A stretch of 64,000 nt of DNA from Limnomonas spitsbergensis (Eukaryota; Chlorophyta; Chlorophyceae; Chlamydomonadales): positions 1,178,001-1,242,000 of the forward strand of contig JAYJMM010000118.1 of NCBI GenBank assembly GCA_037349105.1, in the 5' to 3' direction. Shown here in pieces: positions 36,001-48,318 of this stretch. The notes beneath the pieces are model-generated. The model was not told where the DNA came from and did no database searches. It saw nothing but the letters and a program-made list of their open reading frames with translations. Every line of letters begins with the position of its first letter. Position 1 is the first letter of the stretch. A program made the translations under genes and the position numbers.

Positions 36001-39000
36001 ATGACATCCACCCTACACTCGCAATCCTTCTTCCTCTACCGCGTCATGTTCCCGTCACACACACCTGGAGGCAGGGTGACTTGCGCAGGTTGATGCCTGA
36101 AGGGTGCAGGCAAGCAGCGTCTGCATCAGAGGAAGTCAGCTGCTGCAATCCCAGAGCTGCCAGTAATGAGCTGATGACCTAACCAAGCTCTTTCTGTGCG
36201 GAACTCCCCTCACCCAGCCAAACACAACTCATGACACTGCTCCCCAACCTACATGTGAAAATCACGTATTGGCCTTGCAGTCGCACCGCACCCCACAAGC
36301 ACGCGCACATCCATCCTCACACCCAATGATAGGTTGGGACACACACCGAGTATCAGCCTGCATACTCTGCATCATTCCAGGACTCACACCCCAATCAAAG
36401 CTTAGCTCTCCCCATCCCACCTCCCTATCCCCTGTGCCCAATCTTAGCGCACCATGCGCAATGTTCTCGCACAGCATGTACGCTGTCACCAGGTGGTCAA
36501 TGTCCCCGGCCTCCCCGGCGTGCGGGCGGAAAGAAAACGTGTTCATCCCGCGGGCCTCTCGGAACTGCGTGTGTCACAGAGGGACGGGCAGGAAAGGTGG
36601 GAGGAGTCCAACTTTCAGGGTCGATCAGTGTGGGAGTAATAGCCGAAAGGCACGCATGGTGCATCATAAAGCGTAGGAACAAGCCTGTGCTGAAGAAGGT
36701 TGAGCAGGGTTCGGGAAGAGGGTAGAGGGGATGCACAGAATAATTTCCACAAGGCTTTGGACAACTTCACACCTAGGCCGCTTGATGCCGGTCCATGGGG
36801 TACTTTTGCTGACAAAGAAACACCAACAAAGCACTGTCTTGATTGCAAACCCATGAGCCCAGTGACCCCTCGGACACACTTCAAGGTTCATGAGTATGCC
36901 TGAATCGGCAGTGCCCAGAATTGATTGCAGGTGCAGGTCTTGCAGGCCGACAACAAAGAACTGAATACCTGCACGAATTTGCCCTCTCTCCGTCCCACAA
37001 AGCCCTGCCTCCGCTCACCTTGTTCAGCGCAAAGAGGTTGGCGTAGACGTAGTATGCGTAGTAGCTGAATGCGCAGTTGTGCTTGCTGTTCCACTCAGTG
37101 GGCACGGGGCAGTGCTTGGTGGGGCGGCGCTCAGGCTTGCTTTCGTCGTCCACCATGTCAAAGCCGACCACCTGACAGCGAGGAGAGCGGGGAAGGCAGG
37201 GAATGCCGAGTGGGAGAGCAGGGAGGGCATGGGGGCTGAGACAGTGGTCTAAACAGCACACTCACTTATGTCTGGGACCTCTGCTCGCAAGGGTAAGAAG
37301 AAGGGGGGGGGGCTTTTTGGTACCAGGTCCCTTGGGCAGCTCTGTTGTTTGGCAAGTGGCGTTTTTAGGTAATAGGCGTCATGTCAAATCGGCATGCGCA
37401 TGAGCACAGCCTGTACCTCACCCAGTATGTGCAACTGTGCGTGCAGGTATGGAAGGCGTCCGTGTGTGCATGTGCAGCACTTTTGGTGGTCGAAGTAAGG
37501 CGCGCAGAGAAGGACACCTCAGCCTAGCTCACCCTGAGACGGCCGGGCCCTGCCTCCCCTCCCCCCGGTGCAATGTCCTGTCGTCCCCCCACCATGGAAG
37601 GTGCGCAAAGCCACTCAGAAATCTAGTGCCAGAGATTAGAGTGGCTGAGCAAGACATCAGGCGCCAGATGCCTGAGTGGCTTAGCGCCACCTTACCTCAA
37701 CACCTGAGCCCCCGTGTCCCTGGCTCCCCAGTGCCCTGCAGTCTCCCCACCAGCACTCCTGTCCCCTGCTCCAGAACGCCTTGCAGTTCCCCCCGCCTGA
37801 ACGCCCTTGCTCCCCAATGCCCCCTAGCGCCCTGCAGTCTCCCCGCCTGTCCTTGCTCACCGACCCCACCAAGCCCTTGCTTCCCACCGCCATGCAGTCC
37901 CTGGAGTCCCCCCACCTGGGACAGCATCACATGCAGCTGAGGGTGCGTCGAGGGGTCCTTGGTGACCTCAAAGAGGGGCTCAAAAATGTTGTCCAGCATC
38001 TGCAGGGATCCATAGGGGGAAGATATCAGGTTAGTATGCAGTGGAGGGCCAAGCCTGTACGTGTACGTGTATTATGCTCTCACACACAAACAAAGGCTTC
38101 GCCCCCTACTGACATCATTGCTTGAGCAAACTGCGCCATTGAGATAGGTTGTTCAGGCATTGGCCAGGGTGCAGCACACAATGGGCGAGGCAGATCCAAG
38201 TCAAGTGAAAAACGAGACCCGCTCCGTAATTTGCGTGTCCATGTGTGCAGGGGGGGGGAAGAGTCTGATTTGTTACAGCTCACAAGCCGGAGGTCACCTC
38301 CTGAAGCTTATCCATCGCGTGCTCAGTCCATTATGTTTGATAGGGAGCTGAAAGGGAGCTGCTGGGGGGCCTGGAGCAGCCAACCCTCTTGCTTGAGCCA
38401 CCACGTTAGGCCGGCGAAGGTTTGGTCCCTATTTACCCAGTAGTGGCTGCCCAGCACCCTGCCCAACGTAGCCTAGCCAGCAATTTCCATAATTAATAGG
38501 TAGGCTCACCTGCTGGAAGTTCTCAATCACGCCGGTCTCCTTGTACACATTGTAGAGGCGAGGAATCTGCAGCAGGCATACAGGGAGGGGTGAGGGGGGG
38601 CACAGGCAGGGAAGGGGGGCAATCAGTCCTGCAAAAAGTATGCTTGCAGGGCGTTTTTTTAATATTTAGTATTATATTATAAAAAAAACGGACTTCAGGT
38701 TTCCATAAAAAAAAATTCAGGGGGTTTAAAATAGCTGAGTTAGAAATTAAAAAAAGGGGCCCCAAAAAAGCCCCTAAAAAATTACACTAGCACAAGGACA
38801 GGAGTGCCAGTTGTGAGTGGAAGTCTCATCGGCTGTTGGTGGCAGCCGGGACGTCTCCCCACGGCAACCAATGGAACCTCACTAGACGGTACGCGTGGAT
38901 CGTAGCTCAAACATGGCTGGGGACGTCAGTGGCGTCTTGTCACGATTTAAAATCCTGGTGAAGCCTATTAACTAAAAGAAGCATATAATCGCGATATAAA

Positions 39001-42000
39001 GTCCTCTTCTCCGTTGCAGCTGGCAAAGCTGGTGCCATTGCGATATCACCGCTGCTCACCACAACCCTACATCCATATCCCATCATTATATCCCAACCCT
39101 CATGGGAGCAACAGCGCTCTCGCTCAAAGAAAGACAAGAACCAGTGCTAATAACAAACATGTACCGGTCATGCAGACTCAGACCTTCCCCCCATTTCCTG
39201 CCTCCCCACAACCCTCTCCACTCCCTGCCCCCATCAACTTCGTAACGCTTCCCCCCTGACCGTACTTACTCCCACCCCCACAGCGCCCCCCCCCCCCCCC
39301 ACCTGGATCAGCCAGACGTTGTTGTCGCTGTACACGTTATTTGCCACCACCCAGCTAGCGAGAATGTCCCATTCCATGGCCTTGCGGCCGTAGATGCTGA
39401 TGCGCATCTCCGCATGCTGGTACTTGCTGGCCTCCAGGTCGCTGAACACCTCCTTGGTCAGCTCAGCGAGGAAGCTGCGCAAGGCAGAGCAGGGCAGGGC
39501 GGAGGCAGCAGGTTTGTGTACAGCCCTTGGTGACAACTGAGCAAATTATCTAGGGCATGGCAGGGCATGGCGGGGCATGGCAAGGCAGGTGAACGGTTTC
39601 TTTGCACCACCATACCGACAGAGGGCATACATAACAGGCTGGTCTGGCTATGGGGATTGTGCTGCTGTTTGCTGTGCACAAATATGAAGACCAATTGAGC
39701 ACTGAGCAGCAGGTTTCATTGCACCCTGCACCCATTGGCCCCCCACTCTGTTGGCTCCCTAGGTCGTTCCTTGGGACACACGTGCAGCCCTATCATCAAA
39801 GGAGGGAGCGGCACACAGACGGTGGCGAGGGAGCTAGCACGCAGGCAAACTTTTAGAAACTGGGGCCGCCGGGCGGCCTCCCCAGGGCAAATAAGGATCA
39901 AGCCATGACTGACCTGCCGCCAGCGGCCCAAGCAGTTGGGCTGGCTGCACAGGACCCAAGGGATGTAGGTCATGCTTCAATTTAAGATCAAGTGCAGCTG
40001 ATGCATCCTAAAATACTTGTTCACGTTGGACAAAGCAGCCATACCTCCTCCATTCTCTGACAGGCTCATCCTGATGACACCCTTCAGAAAAATAGGAACA
40101 GACTCGGGGAAACAAACAGAGGTCCACACTCACTACGGTATCCATGAATGAGGTCTTCCTGACTGGTGACTATCTCCAGCAGACAGCCCTCATTGGCTCC
40201 CATCCTGATAAACCCTTCAAAAATGAAGGACAAACAAAAAATCCAGTGCCTTCAGCGCTGTCCATGACAGAGGTCGACCTGCTCTATGAAAATCTCCAGC
40301 AGCCGGCCCTCATTGGCTCCCATCCTGATGAAAGCCTTACAGAAACAAGGAAACAACATAGACTGTCCATCCTTCCTCACCGTCCATGAATTAGGTTGTC
40401 CTGCTTGATGAAGATCTCTCGCAGCCGGCTCTGGCCACACGGGTTGTACTTGAGGTTGAACTTGTCAAAGCGATGGAACAGCTGCGCAAAAACAACAGCA
40501 GTCGCAATGAGCTTGATTCAGATTCCAGGCACAGACTCGTCTTACGGTGGAATCGTGAGGGCTACCAAGTGGCCAGCCTACATTGGTGGCTGAAGAGAAG
40601 TAACTTGACCTCCTGAAACCCTAGATCCCTGGGCATCACTGTATATCAATTGTTTACAGTCCTGTACATCCTTGTCAATCAATTGTGTACAGCCCTGTAC
40701 AGCCCCTGCAAACTCAGACACTCACAGACTTGTCGGCATGCATGTCCAGTGTGTCCACGTTGAGGTCGTGGCCAGTCATTTGCAGAGACTCAAAGACCTA
40801 CACATTTGATATCAAATTTGAATTTTAAAACATGAGTGTCAACACACGACTGAGCTGACAGGCATCCGTGTCGGCTCCATGGAGCCCTACGCCTCCATCA
40901 GTCATGCAGTCATGCGGAGCCGGCCTGGGTAGTGGGTAGTGCCTCACCCTGTGTAAGCCGCAAGTGAAGCACCCATTCAGGGCCAAAGGAATGTCCAATC
41001 GCAGAGAAGCATCTAATCAGGGGCACGGGCCCTGCACTGATGACAGATCTCTGCAACATCACCGGAGATGATTGGGGAAACAGTTGGAGAAAGGCTCCTC
41101 GGGCACACATAATTCCCGAGCCGAAAGGTTTGAATCGATTGCATAAATGACCGATGTACGGTCCGGTCCTACATATGCCTGCCTCAAACTATTCAGTAGC
41201 ATACGAAAAAAGGGGCGGGGCGCCCTCCTGCCTCCACCTGTTCTGCCCATGGAGCAACCTCTCCTTAGCCCATGAAATGTCCTCATGAGTCAAGACAGTG
41301 CCAAGGACCCAGCCTCAACATGTCTCATCATGAAGCACCTCGCACCTCCTTAAGAGTCAGGTACTTCCCGTCCCTGAAGATCACCACCTGGGGGGCGCAC
41401 AGCACCAGGGGACAGGGAGGAGGCTCGGTAGGGAAACCTGGGTTTACTGTTTAGGGTTGCACAGCACCAGGGGACAGGGAGGAGGCTCGGTAGGGAAACC
41501 TGGGTTTACTGTTTAGGGTTGCACAGCACCAGGGGACAGGGAGAAGGATCAGCAGGGAAACCTGGGTTTACTGTTTAGGGTTGCACAGCATCAGGGGACA
41601 GGGAGAAGGATCAGCAGGGAAACCTGGGTTTACTGTTTAGGTTGCACAGCACCAGGGGACAGGGAGAAGGATCCGCAGGAAACTTGGAAGGATAGGGTAC
41701 AGGAGAGCCCATGAGAGTCAGTACAGTCAAATAAGTAGTGTGGAAAGGGTCAGCCTGCCACGGCAAGATGCACCCCAAAGTTTCCATGTCAGCCAGGGCA
41801 AAACAATCCACGTAGGACCTGATACTGTATCCTCTGCCCACAAGCGAGGCGACGAGGGTGAACAGGCAGGAGGACGGGAGGACATCAGCACATGGCAGGC
41901 GTTCAGCGGGCAGCTGCAGATTGCGCCCTCCAGGAAGGTGCCACTGCATGGACATCCAGCCTGATGCTGGCGGCCTGGTGCCTCAGGCAGGCAGTGCGGA

Positions 42001-45000
42001 GGTATCGATGAGAAAAAGGCTGACTGCCCTCTGCTGCATGGCACCCTAGGCACGCTGTGCAGGCGTGCAGCATAATTGAACATTATAAACCGAAAAAGAG
42101 GCCGGCTGCCATGCATCTCAGGCATGCTGTGCAGCATCCGTTATAAAAGACAGAGAAAGAGACTGGCTACCCGGCATTGCAGAGGCTCAGACAGTCTGTG
42201 CAGCGCTTCCCTTACCTCGTCCGAGCACACTTGCCTCACCTCATCGGGCTCCTTGCGCATTTTGGACTTAATGAAGCGCAGGAGATGCTTCTGGTGCATG
42301 CACGCCGAGTGGTGGATGTGGGTGTCCACCTGAGGGACGAGCAGCCGGGCAGCGGGTGAGCGAGATGGGACGGGAACAAACCGCGGTAGGTGTGCGGCAG
42401 CTGAGCAGCGTACAGGCTGGATGAACGGGATATAATCCCATTTCAGCCACTATGCGTAGTCCGGGCTCAGGTCCCACGCGTCTCACGGCACCCTCCTGGA
42501 TAGTCCAAGTCCAAACTGCTGCTGCGCTGCTTCTAGAGTACTGGTCGACACAGCAAGTCCCAGTTCAGGTATCTCTAAATCTACCATAGACTACACCAAC
42601 TCAGCCACCATACAGCCTGGAAGCTTCTTTGCATTCCTAGCCTCAACTCAGTACACGCAAAAGCCGAGTCCCGCAGCGTCTGTGAACTGTATGCTTATTG
42701 AAGCAGGCTGCTGCGTCTGGGAAGAACCTGCTGCATATTACGGTGCAGTCGTGTTGCGCACCTTGCGGATGTTGTAGAAGTCTCGGTGCGGTGCCGCCTT
42801 TTGGGCCACAAACTCCTTGTCGGCGTTGAGCATGGCATTGAGGTTGAACTTCTACATACACAAACACAAGCACACAAGCAGGTTAGGAGTCGTCAAAACA
42901 AGTGCAGGGTTCAATGCGCACACGATGGGGAGGAGGACTGAGAAAACAAGAACATTTACAACACCTCCAGGGTCATACAGGTGTGATGCTCAAGGCAAAA
43001 ATTGTACAGGGCTAGGGGTCTGGGCTGGAGAGCTCTGACAACAGTGTGGCCAGGGGTGGAAGTAGCTGATGAAGTATATCCCCCCTGGCTGCGCGCCAGC
43101 TGTCCTCCTCCCCCCTCCTCCTGCCTCCCCTCCCCCACCTGCTCCAGCAGCATCAGCCTGGTGTGCGTGAAGCTCTTCATGGGCCCCAGTGCGCTGTACC
43201 TCAATACGCGATGCATGTCCTTGAAGAACTCAGTGGAGGTGCCGGGGACCTGTCCACAGGACATCGGGCGGCATTTAGGCAGCACACAATATGCACAGAT
43301 TAAGGGACAGAGCCTTTGCTGCCGTCTACCCGAGGAAGCAGACATTGAAGGCCGGATGTATGCACTCATATGCATTTATGTAGATGATCTAAGGTTCAGT
43401 AAGCAGGCTTGACATTGCATAGGGAAATGAGGCATTGGTGAAAGCTGGTGAGCAGTTAGAAAAGCCTCTACAAAAGGGGCATAGCACGCAGACCGGACAA
43501 GGATGTTTTTTGTCAGTGTGGTTTACATAGCTTCCGGTGCAGCAAGGTGCCAAGATTTAGGCAACCTGGACACTCAGGCTGGGATAGGCCGGCTGGAGCT
43601 CTACAGCAGCTGCGGGGCACTCAGGCTAGGAGGGCTGCCCAACGCGCTCCAGCAACCGCCGACAAGGCTGACAGCCACCCACCGCACTCTTGTCTCCAAA
43701 GGCCATACAGGGCAATGGACATACCGGTATGAATACAATCAGCGTACATCAGGTTTGAGCTCTACCGGTGCATACTGTAACTGGGCATGGGAATAAAACA
43801 ACAAAGAGCGCACCTGAAACACTTAAACAGGACATTGTAATCAGCGCTGTACAATTGCGCCGTAGTTCAGAAATTGAGTGGATAACTTAAGTCCCTTGCT
43901 GGTAAAAGTAGCTGAATTTGCCTTCAAATAAAAGTGACTGAAACTCCGTTACGTCATTCAGCCACCGTTAGGACATTCGTTGGCACAGCAGTGATTGTCA
44001 TGCAACCATGCGCGCACCTTGCACATGGTAACACATGGTATTTAAACAACATGCGCGCACCTTGCACATGGTAACACATGGTATTTAAACAACATGCGCG
44101 CACCTTGCACATGGTAACACATGGTATTTAAACAACATGCGCGCACCTTGCACATGGTAACACATGGTATTTAAACAACATGCGCGCACCTTGCACATGG
44201 TAACACATGGTATTTAAACAACATGCGCGTACCTTGCACATGGTAACACATGGTATTTAAACAACATGCGCGCACCTTGCACATGGTAACACATGGTATT
44301 TAAACAACATGCGCGCACCTTGCACATGGTAACACATGGTATTTAAACAACATGCGCGCACCTTGCACATGGTAACACGTGGTATTTAAACAACATGCGC
44401 GCACCTTGCACATGGTAACACATGGTATTTTAACAACATGCGCGCACCTTGAACACCTCCTCCGCCTCCGAGGCATCCGTGAACACCTTCATAACACCGT
44501 CCACAAAGCGGTACGTGTGGTCCGAGGGCGGTACGTGGCGGTACTCCATCGGGTTGGGGTCAATGTCGCTGGGCACATTGGCCTCGGCCTCATAGCGGCG
44601 GAACTCGGGCGCTATCTCGGGCTGTTGAGGCATGGAGAGACAGCCAGGCAGTGATGGAGGGAGCGGGCATGTCGGCATTGGGACAACGGTAGAGGGAGGA
44701 GGAGCGACATGGTATCACTGGTGTCTGAGATGCCACATCTCAATCGCTAGCGAGATCCGCATACCAAAGGGAGGGTATCAAACAGGCTGCATACCATGCA
44801 TAGACAAGGTCACAGAGGTTGCTACAGGTGGTTGCTACAGGTCAGTGTGTGCCTGTGCGTGCGTGAGCGCTCAGACATGTAGTTATATGGGGCCGTCTCA
44901 CTAGCAACTCCTTAAATTGCACTAAGTAAGCAGTGAAGGGTCCCGCAGTTTCCTTGAACTTCACTGTTTTACACTTCATCCCCCCCCTTCCTTCTCCCAT

Positions 45001-48000
45001 CACCTGCCATAACTCATGAAGCAGCAAGCGCCGGAGACAGTATCTGGATATTTGATACTTAAAACTGAACCTTCCACTGTGCACATACCCTAGTGTATGC
45101 TGAGTACTGACAAGGCTCCTCCAGCCTCAAGCTCAATCTGCAGCCTCCACGCCCTCTCCAGCCTCCATATCTGGGCTGTTTTGAACCGCCCCTGTACTCC
45201 TGGTGTGCCCCTGCCCCAGCTGGACACCACACCTGCTCCTCGGACAGCCTGCCGGCATATGGCCCCCTACTAGAGCTGAGGCAGGCTAAGCCCTTGCCTG
45301 GAAGCTGCCAGGCACTTGTAAAAGTGAACGTCATATTAGGGACACCACTCCTCCTGCCCCTCCTCCTGCCCCTCCTCCTGTCCCCCACCTTGAACAGCCA
45401 TCGGGTCCTCATGCCCATGATCTCATTGATCATGTTGCAGACCTCCATATCCTCGTGGTTCATCGGAGCCTCTGGCGTGATCACGCGGCAGTACTCGCTG
45501 TCTAGAGCAGACTCCATCTGCGTAAAGAGTGGCGGAGAGTGATGAGCGAGGCAATAAGTGTAATGTGAAGAGTCTGGTCAGTGTCTCACTATCTTGAGTG
45601 ATGTGCGGGCCTGCCCAGGGAGCGGTGAGGCGGTCACAGATGAGCAATAGGGTTCGTGCATTGCCATGCAGGCCAGCCGCCCATTGTCCATTCCTTGGTC
45701 AGCTAAATCCTGAACCCTAATTATATCATCCACACCTTGGACAGCTTAACCCCCAACCCTGAACCTGCCATCCGCACCTTGGTCAGTGGTTCCTGCTTTT
45801 CGATCGCGAGCACGGCCTGAGGCGGTAGACCCACTGCTGCCGCCAGTGCCTGCAGGTTGGACAGGCTGGACGCATGTTGCATCCCGCCGCCTCCGACGCT
45901 GGCTAGACTGGGTAGCAGCACAGATCGCGCCGGGCTGCTGTTTTGTGCAACAGGCTTGCTGCTGTTGCTTATTGGTAGAGGTGGACCGGCGGCGCTGAGC
46001 ACGCTCCTCTTCCCTGCTTGTGGCGTGGAGGGGCGGCTGCGGGGGCTGTTCGCGCTGGGCCTGCCGTTAAGTGGCGGGGATGCGCGGCCGTCATTCTGAG
46101 CATAAGCACTACCGCTGCCACGGCGCTCAGAGCCCGGCAATGTGCTGTGGCCGTTGCTGGAATCGTTGGCGAGCACCCCGGCCAGGGCGGTGGCAGACAT
46201 GACGTGGCTACGGTGCTACGTTTGAATTGGGCGTGGAAAAAAGGGACCTTTCGATGGCAAATGACAAAGAAACAGCAATTAAAATGCAAGGGTGCTGCCA
46301 CGCCATCGACAATCTTTTGGTAAAGGCTCACAATCCATATATGAGGTGTAAATGAGATCCAAATAACATACAGTTGTTGATTGGCCCCAACCTTAGCATC
46401 AGCAAAATCCATGCAATCCATCTAGATGCCTTCATGGTTTCCAGGCAAGAGAGATCCACGTTTGACTCGCAAACTAGCACTCAGCCTAGCCTCACCGCCG
46501 CCGCCGTTTCTTTGCCCTGCTTAGCGCGTGCCTGGGAAGAGTTTGCGGCGCCCCCCTCATCAGACGACCCGTCAGGATTCGCCATGTACTTGTATGCGGC
46601 ATCGCTGTCAAACCCATCTGTGCCGAGCTGCAAACAGGGGGTGACAGCCAGAGAGGTGGAAAGGGCATCAGGGCCAAGGGCAGGTCGGCAGGCACGGTGA
46701 AGGGCGGGGTGGAGTTCATGGCAGCTAGCCCATTTTCCTGCACTTAGCACAGCACACAGCACAGGCAGCACAGAGCAGGGCGTATGTCTGTTGGATACTG
46801 GAGTCGACAGGCCACACAAGCACCATCCCTCAGTGCCCCTCCCCCTTCATGTGAAGTTTCCCGCAACCCGCCGTGTGCCTCAATGACTCAGCAAGTCCCC
46901 CCTCCTTACATCAGCCAGCGCGGCCACTCGCGGGAAAGCTTCCATGCCTCTGACATTGATCGAGGTGGAGGGGCGCACGGGCTGCTGCAGGGGAGAAGGG
47001 AGGGGAGGTGGAGGGGAGGGGTGAAAGACTGGCAAATGGATGTTGATGGAGTGCAGAGGATGGTATGCTGGCACAGGCTAATGCCGGGCAGTAGGAGCAC
47101 AAGTGAAAGGTGACTGGTGGATGTTTAGGGCGTGCAGCAAACAGTGTGATCGCAATCAGGCCACAACCCTTTGCTTGAGTCCGGCATGTATTGGGGCAAG
47201 AAATTGGGACTGTGAAGGACAGACGAAGGGAGAGGAGGGAGGGGCAGGGGTAGTGTAAAAACTGGATCACTGACTGCTTAAATCTCTTCCTCAATCATGT
47301 AGTGTGCTCTACCACAACAAGCAGGGCAGGTGCAAAGGGCAGGATGGGCCCATGCCGCACCTCCAAACTGGAAACGTTAACTGCGGAGAGCATGGGCAGG
47401 GGTAGCCGCCTATGAGTGGAGGCCTGGGGGGAGGAGAAAGGCAGTAGGGAGAAGGCCGTGAGGGAGGGTTCAGTGAATGGTGGCCTCAGGCAGCTAGGGA
47501 GGGGAACAATGTTTCAAATCAGCAGGGAGTAGCTCGCAAAGAATGTCTTCAGCAGCCCTGATGAAGGCAAACAGCTGCAATAGAGTTTCTGAAAGAAAGA
47601 AAAAACAGAACATGCGTGTGTGCACGCTCAGTCGCTCACTGCTCTTTGCCGGGCCCTTAACAAGAAACTGGGCTGCAAACCCAGGACCGTTATAAGATGG
47701 GGCAACGCAGTGCATGCGAATGCCTGGTATTACTGAACCAGGGGTCAGCATGGTCAAGGACATTAAAACACAACATGGGTGGCATCTCATATGCGCAGTG
47801 CTGTGCCCAACAGCCCTAATTCAGGATGCAAACCCCAATTCAGGCAGCAGCCCCTTAAGCTGAAACTGCTGCTGGAATCAACTATGCAGGATGCCATTGG
47901 GCACAGATGCAGCAGAAGGCTTTAGGCAGGGTTCTGGGAGTGGGACGGACCTGAGATGCATGGGATGCTGATGGGCCACCTCCCGCAGCGGCTTCCTGGG

Positions 48001-48318
48001 CCCTGCGTTTCGGGAGGGCCGCTTTTACAGAACATCAAGATCGTGTAGAGGTTTGAATAGGCGTTGGTGGCAGCAGTATGCAGACCATCCTATCAAAAGA
48101 TCGCTGTTCGCAGAGGATGGAGAGATCACTTGCACGATGCGGTCCCACCTGGGCTGCTGACTGGACGTCCCCTGATCATGCTTGACATCGAGATATCCGA
48201 GTGAGGCGTAGTGTTTGACGAGTCCATACGCTGCGCCGAAAGCGACCGCTCCACCCAGAGTGGCGCCAGCTGCAAAAAGCAGCACAGACCTCGTGGTGCT
48301 CTGGCTGGTGTCACTCAT
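33074..48318 (-). CDS. AMPD: AMP deaminase, 25 exons, membrane-anchored plant type
   Basis: It converts AMP to IMP plus ammonia. Exons in order: 48318-48149, 48002-47951, 47423-47361, 46981-46910, 46627-46496, 46215-45778, 45517-45389, 44621-44448, 43249-43139, 42851-42762, 42329-42240, 41387-41346, 40797-40726, 40481-40381, 39474-39303, 38566-38510, 37999-37916, 37171-37019, 36564-36453, 36096-36065, 35562-35486, 35104-35020, 34380-34264, 33911-33823 and 33158-33074. Every phase agrees, giving 932 residues. A membrane segment near 11-37 ([13 protein letters not shown]...) precedes a disordered Ser/Ala-rich region to about 310, as in plant enzymes. The metal and catalytic motifs are present: [10 protein letters not shown] (H481, H483), [13 protein letters not shown] (H749, E752) and SLSTDDPLQ (D826). 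The end [15 protein letters not shown] matches the family. Exons 2-5 are the least certain. Several introns carry tandem repeats. Confidence 0.93.
33228..33475 (-). mobile_element. SINE-like repeat S, copy 3, with an R1 scrap
   Basis: On the minus strand 33475-33300 reads GGCCCAGTGGTATAATGC (A-box-like), GGATGAGGGATCAAACCC (B-box-like), CCCCCCGTCTAGAGC, GGTGCCATGTTCCTG and AGGAGGATGGCATGGC, ending at GCTGTGCATGGTA. An R1-like scrap (CCACGTGGCCGAGCG ... GCAGGGCCCCAGG) follows at 33262-33228. It lies in the last-but-one intron of the AMP deaminase gene. Confidence 0.6.
35845..36010 (+). repeat. Dispersed repeat family R2, copy 4
   Basis: The best-kept copy: GGCCACCAGCCGTAGCCGG, AAGGTTTGGCATCTG, CCCAGTGGTGGCCCC, CAACCAAAGATGGTCGGG and TACACTAAAATT-like ends align with the copy at 4075. 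It lies in an AMP deaminase intron (between exons 20 and 21). Confidence 0.6.
38355..38460 (+). repeat. Dispersed repeat family R2, copy 5
   Basis: GCCACCACGTTAGGCCGGCG, AAGGTTTGGTCCC and TTACCCAGTAGTGGCTGCCC align with the other copies. It lies in the AMP deaminase intron between exons 16 and 17. Confidence 0.55.
38640..38785. repeat. AT-rich low-complexity island with small hairpin
   Basis: About 145 bp of A/T runs within a GC-richer intron of AMP deaminase (between exons 15 and 16). It holds a GGGGCCCCAAAAAAGCCCC inverted motif. It is not like any other repeat in the window. Confidence 0.6.
40030..40381 (-). repeat. Tandem copies of the end of AMP deaminase exon 14
   Basis: Units of about 120 bp at 40139-40259 and 40260-40381, with a partial unit before them, lie in the intron that follows exon 14. 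Each starts with a diverged copy of the last 54 bases of the exon (plus-strand words TCCATGAATGAGGT or TCCATGACAGAGGT, then ATCTCCAGCAG and CCTC), then intron sequence (TCCCATCCTGATGAAA). They are exon-derived and no longer code. Confidence 0.7.
41397..41690 (+). repeat. 62-bp minisatellite, five units, beside an AMP deaminase acceptor
   Basis: Units start at 41397, 41459, 41521, 41583 and 41644 (GCACAGCACCAGGGGACAGG ... GGGTTTACTGTTTAGGG). The array begins 10 bp from the 5' edge of AMP deaminase exon 12, so its first unit supplies the pyrimidine-rich side of that splice acceptor on the minus strand. Confidence 0.9.
44007..44448 (-). repeat. 43-bp minisatellite carrying a 5' splice site, ten units
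   Basis: Unit starts are 44007, 44050, 44093, 44136, 44179, 44222, 44265, 44308, 44351 and 44394; the genuine exon boundary at 44437-44448 has the same sequence. On the minus strand each unit holds GCAAGGTGCGCGCATG, matching the real donor (TTCAAG/GTGCGCGCATG). Units are nearly identical. They fill the start of the intron after AMP deaminase exon 8. Confidence 0.93.

Noticed and set aside
44007..44448. Regular array that superficially resembles CRISPR
   Set aside because: Units are contiguous and identical with no unique spacers, there are no cas genes, and the genome is eukaryotic. The same applies to the arrays at 563-912 and 41397-41690.
48002..48013. Alternative acceptor CCCAG for AMP deaminase exon 2
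   Set aside because: It would put exon 3 in a frame with an unlikely Cys/Pro-rich protein; the acceptor giving exon start 48002 keeps every later exon in phase.
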